In this document: positions 5,214-6,073 of the stretch, piece by piece
Numbering within the stretch: position 1 is the first letter of the stretch
Layout: each line of letters opens with the position of its first letter
Assembly: GCA_964369265.1 (NCBI GenBank)
Contig: CAYJEV010000101.1
Coordinates: 1-6,073 of the forward strand
DNA length: 6,073 nucleotides
Direction of reading: 5' to 3'
Origin: DAMCAP01 sp964369265
GTDB lineage: Bacteria > Bacillota > Clostridia > Oscillospirales > Ruminococcaceae
Notes under the pieces: generated by a model
Told to the model about the DNA's origin: nothing
What the model saw: only the letters and a program-made list of their open reading frames with translations
The model's database searches: none
Position numbers and translations under genes: made by a program

Positions 5214-5564
5214 ATGATGGAAAATTCTAAAGTATTTAATTGCAATATGGAGCTTACACTAGATATAATTGGCGGAAAATGGAAGCCGATACTAATTTAT
5301 CATATTGGCACACAAAAAAATATAAGATATGGAGAGCTTAAAAGGCTGACACCATCAATTAGCGAAAGAGTTCTATCGAGGGAGCTTAGAGAGCTTGAAA
5401 ACTCAAAAATAATAAATCGAACTGCATATGAAGAAAAGGTTCTTCGTGTTGAATACTCGCTAACTGAAATAGGGTTAGAGGTTCTGCCTATTCTAACTGC
5501 GCTAACGCTTTGGGGAAATAAATATAACGAAAAATATGATTATGCGACTATAATTTGTGATTAG
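5214..5564 (+). CDS. HxlR family winged helix-turn-helix transcriptional regulator
   Basis: A DNA-binding regulator, expected to act as a dimer on short inverted repeats. The 116-residue protein has the complete HxlR/MarR-like fold: LTLDIIGGKWKPILIYHI (14-31), the recognition region RYGELKRLTPSISERVLSREL (39-59), and the wing with RVEYSLTEIG (78-87). Cys10, just before the first helix, matches the N-terminal Cys conserved in thiol-sensing members such as YodB and HypR, so redox or electrophile sensing is possible, but the context points to amino acid control. The start could be ATG 5214 or ATG 5217. A GTG at 5208 lies inside the ribosome site GGGGTG (5205-5210) and is rejected. The stop codon is part of the AGGAGG of the racemase gene, so the two are co-transcribed and perhaps translationally coupled. 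It is divergent from the transporter, with a shared repeat in both promoters. Confidence 0.93.
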   Translation: MMENSKVFNCNMELTLDIIGGKWKPILIYHIGTQKNIRYGELKRLTPSISERVLSRELRELENSKIINRTAYEEKVLRVEYSLTEIGLEVLPILTALTLWGNKYNEKYDYATIICD

Positions 5565-5572
5565 GAGGCTTT

Positions 5573-6073
5573 ATGAAAACTATTGGTTTAATCGGAGGAA
5601 TGAGCTGGGAAAGCACAGTTTCTTACTATAAGGTTATAAATGAATTTGTTAAAAATAGCTTAGGAGGACATCATTCAGCGAAGATAGTGCTTTATAGTGT
5701 GGACTTTGAAGAGATAGTGAGTCTTCAAAAATCTGGCGACTGGGATAAGAGCGGAGAAATACTTGCAGATGCTGCAAAAAAGCTTGAGCAGGCTGGAGCC
5801 GATTTCATTTTAATCTGCACCAACACAATGCATAAGGTTGTTGCACATATTGAGAAGGCTGTTTCTGTGCCAATAATACATATCGCTGATGTGACGGCTG
5901 CGGCAATAAAGAGTGAGAATATTTCAACAGTTGCTTTGCTTGGAACTAAGTACACAATGACACAGGATTTTTATAAGCAGAGATTAGTAGATAATGGTGT
6001 AAATGTGCTTGTACCTGATCAAGAGGGGATAGAGATTGTAAATGATATTATCTTTAATGAGCTTTGTTTAGGG
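5573..6073 (+). CDS. Aspartate/glutamate racemase family protein (YgeA-like), 3' end outside window
   Basis: PLP-independent amino acid racemase that interconverts L- and D-aspartate or glutamate by proton transfer. 167 residues are visible with no stop before the window edge; full family length is about 230. The N-terminus has MKTIGLIGGMSWEST (1-15), then HSAKIVLYSVDFEEI (34-48), ICTNTMHK (81-88), HIADVTAAAI (103-112) and LLGTKYTMTQDFY (122-134). This order and wording closely follow E. coli YgeA as I recall it. The first catalytic position appears to be Thr83 in CTNT, as in YgeA, rather than the Cys of classical aspartate racemases; Cys82 precedes it. The second catalytic Cys would lie beyond the edge, so catalysis cannot be confirmed here. 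AGGAGG at 5563-5568 overlaps the regulator stop, and the ATG follows eight bases after that stop. Pairing with an amino acid transporter suggests use or production of D-amino acids (inference). Confidence 0.92.
   Translation, partial: MKTIGLIGGMSWESTVSYYKVINEFVKNSLGGHHSAKIVLYSVDFEEIVSLQKSGDWDKSGEILADAAKKLEQAGADFILICTNTMHKVVAHIEKAVSVPIIHIADVTAAAIKSENISTVALLGTKYTMTQDFYKQRLVDNGVNVLVPDQEGIEIVNDIIFNELCLG

Noticed and set aside
5725..5955. Minus-strand frame of 76 codons inside the racemase gene
   Set aside because: It is antisense to the conserved CTNTMHK region; the racemase reading is clearly the real one.

Overview
The window is AT-rich and looks like a Bacillota genome, probably Clostridia. 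The evidence is strong AGGAGG-type ribosome binding sites, near-consensus sigma-A promoters, a DUF896 (YnzC-like) protein, a short 11-helix bacterial NSS transporter, and small YYxL...AQ..TEEM-type proteins of a kind I associate with Clostridia. I cannot name the genus. No rRNA, tRNA, CRISPR array or insertion sequence is visible.

Layout, left to right. (1) At 76-1344 lies a PlsC-like acyltransferase with an extra zinc-ribbon region and a polybasic N-terminus, preceded by an inverted repeat at 22-57. (2) At 1451-3439 lies what reads as one complete transcription unit. It has a TTGACA-17-TAAAAT promoter, two tandemly duplicated small heptad-repeat proteins of unknown function, a class I (GlxK/GarK) glycerate kinase starting at a TTG codon, a DUF896 protein, and a strong intrinsic terminator. 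(3) At 3500-4855, on the minus strand and convergent with that unit, lies an NSS-family Na+-coupled amino acid transporter. (4) A 358-base divergent control region follows. It holds a perfect-consensus minus-strand promoter for the transporter and a near-consensus extended -10 promoter for the right-hand genes. (5) At 5214-5564 lies an HxlR-family winged-helix regulator. Eight bases later begins a YgeA-like aspartate/glutamate racemase that runs off the right edge.

How the parts may work together. Transporter, regulator and racemase look like a small amino-acid (possibly D-amino-acid) uptake and conversion module. A 13-base sequence occurs twice in the divergent region, in opposite orientations: once over the transporter start site, inside an 18-bp perfect dyad, and once over the -10 box of the regulator gene. 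This is the best candidate for the regulator's operator and for autoregulation. The regulatory link is inferred. The repeats and promoters are read directly.

The most novel material is the pair of small heptad-repeat proteins. They differ in length by exactly one seven-residue unit, share an identical 46-base 3' segment, and are placed in an operon with glycerate kinase. I saw no evidence of a complete, exotic multi-gene system.
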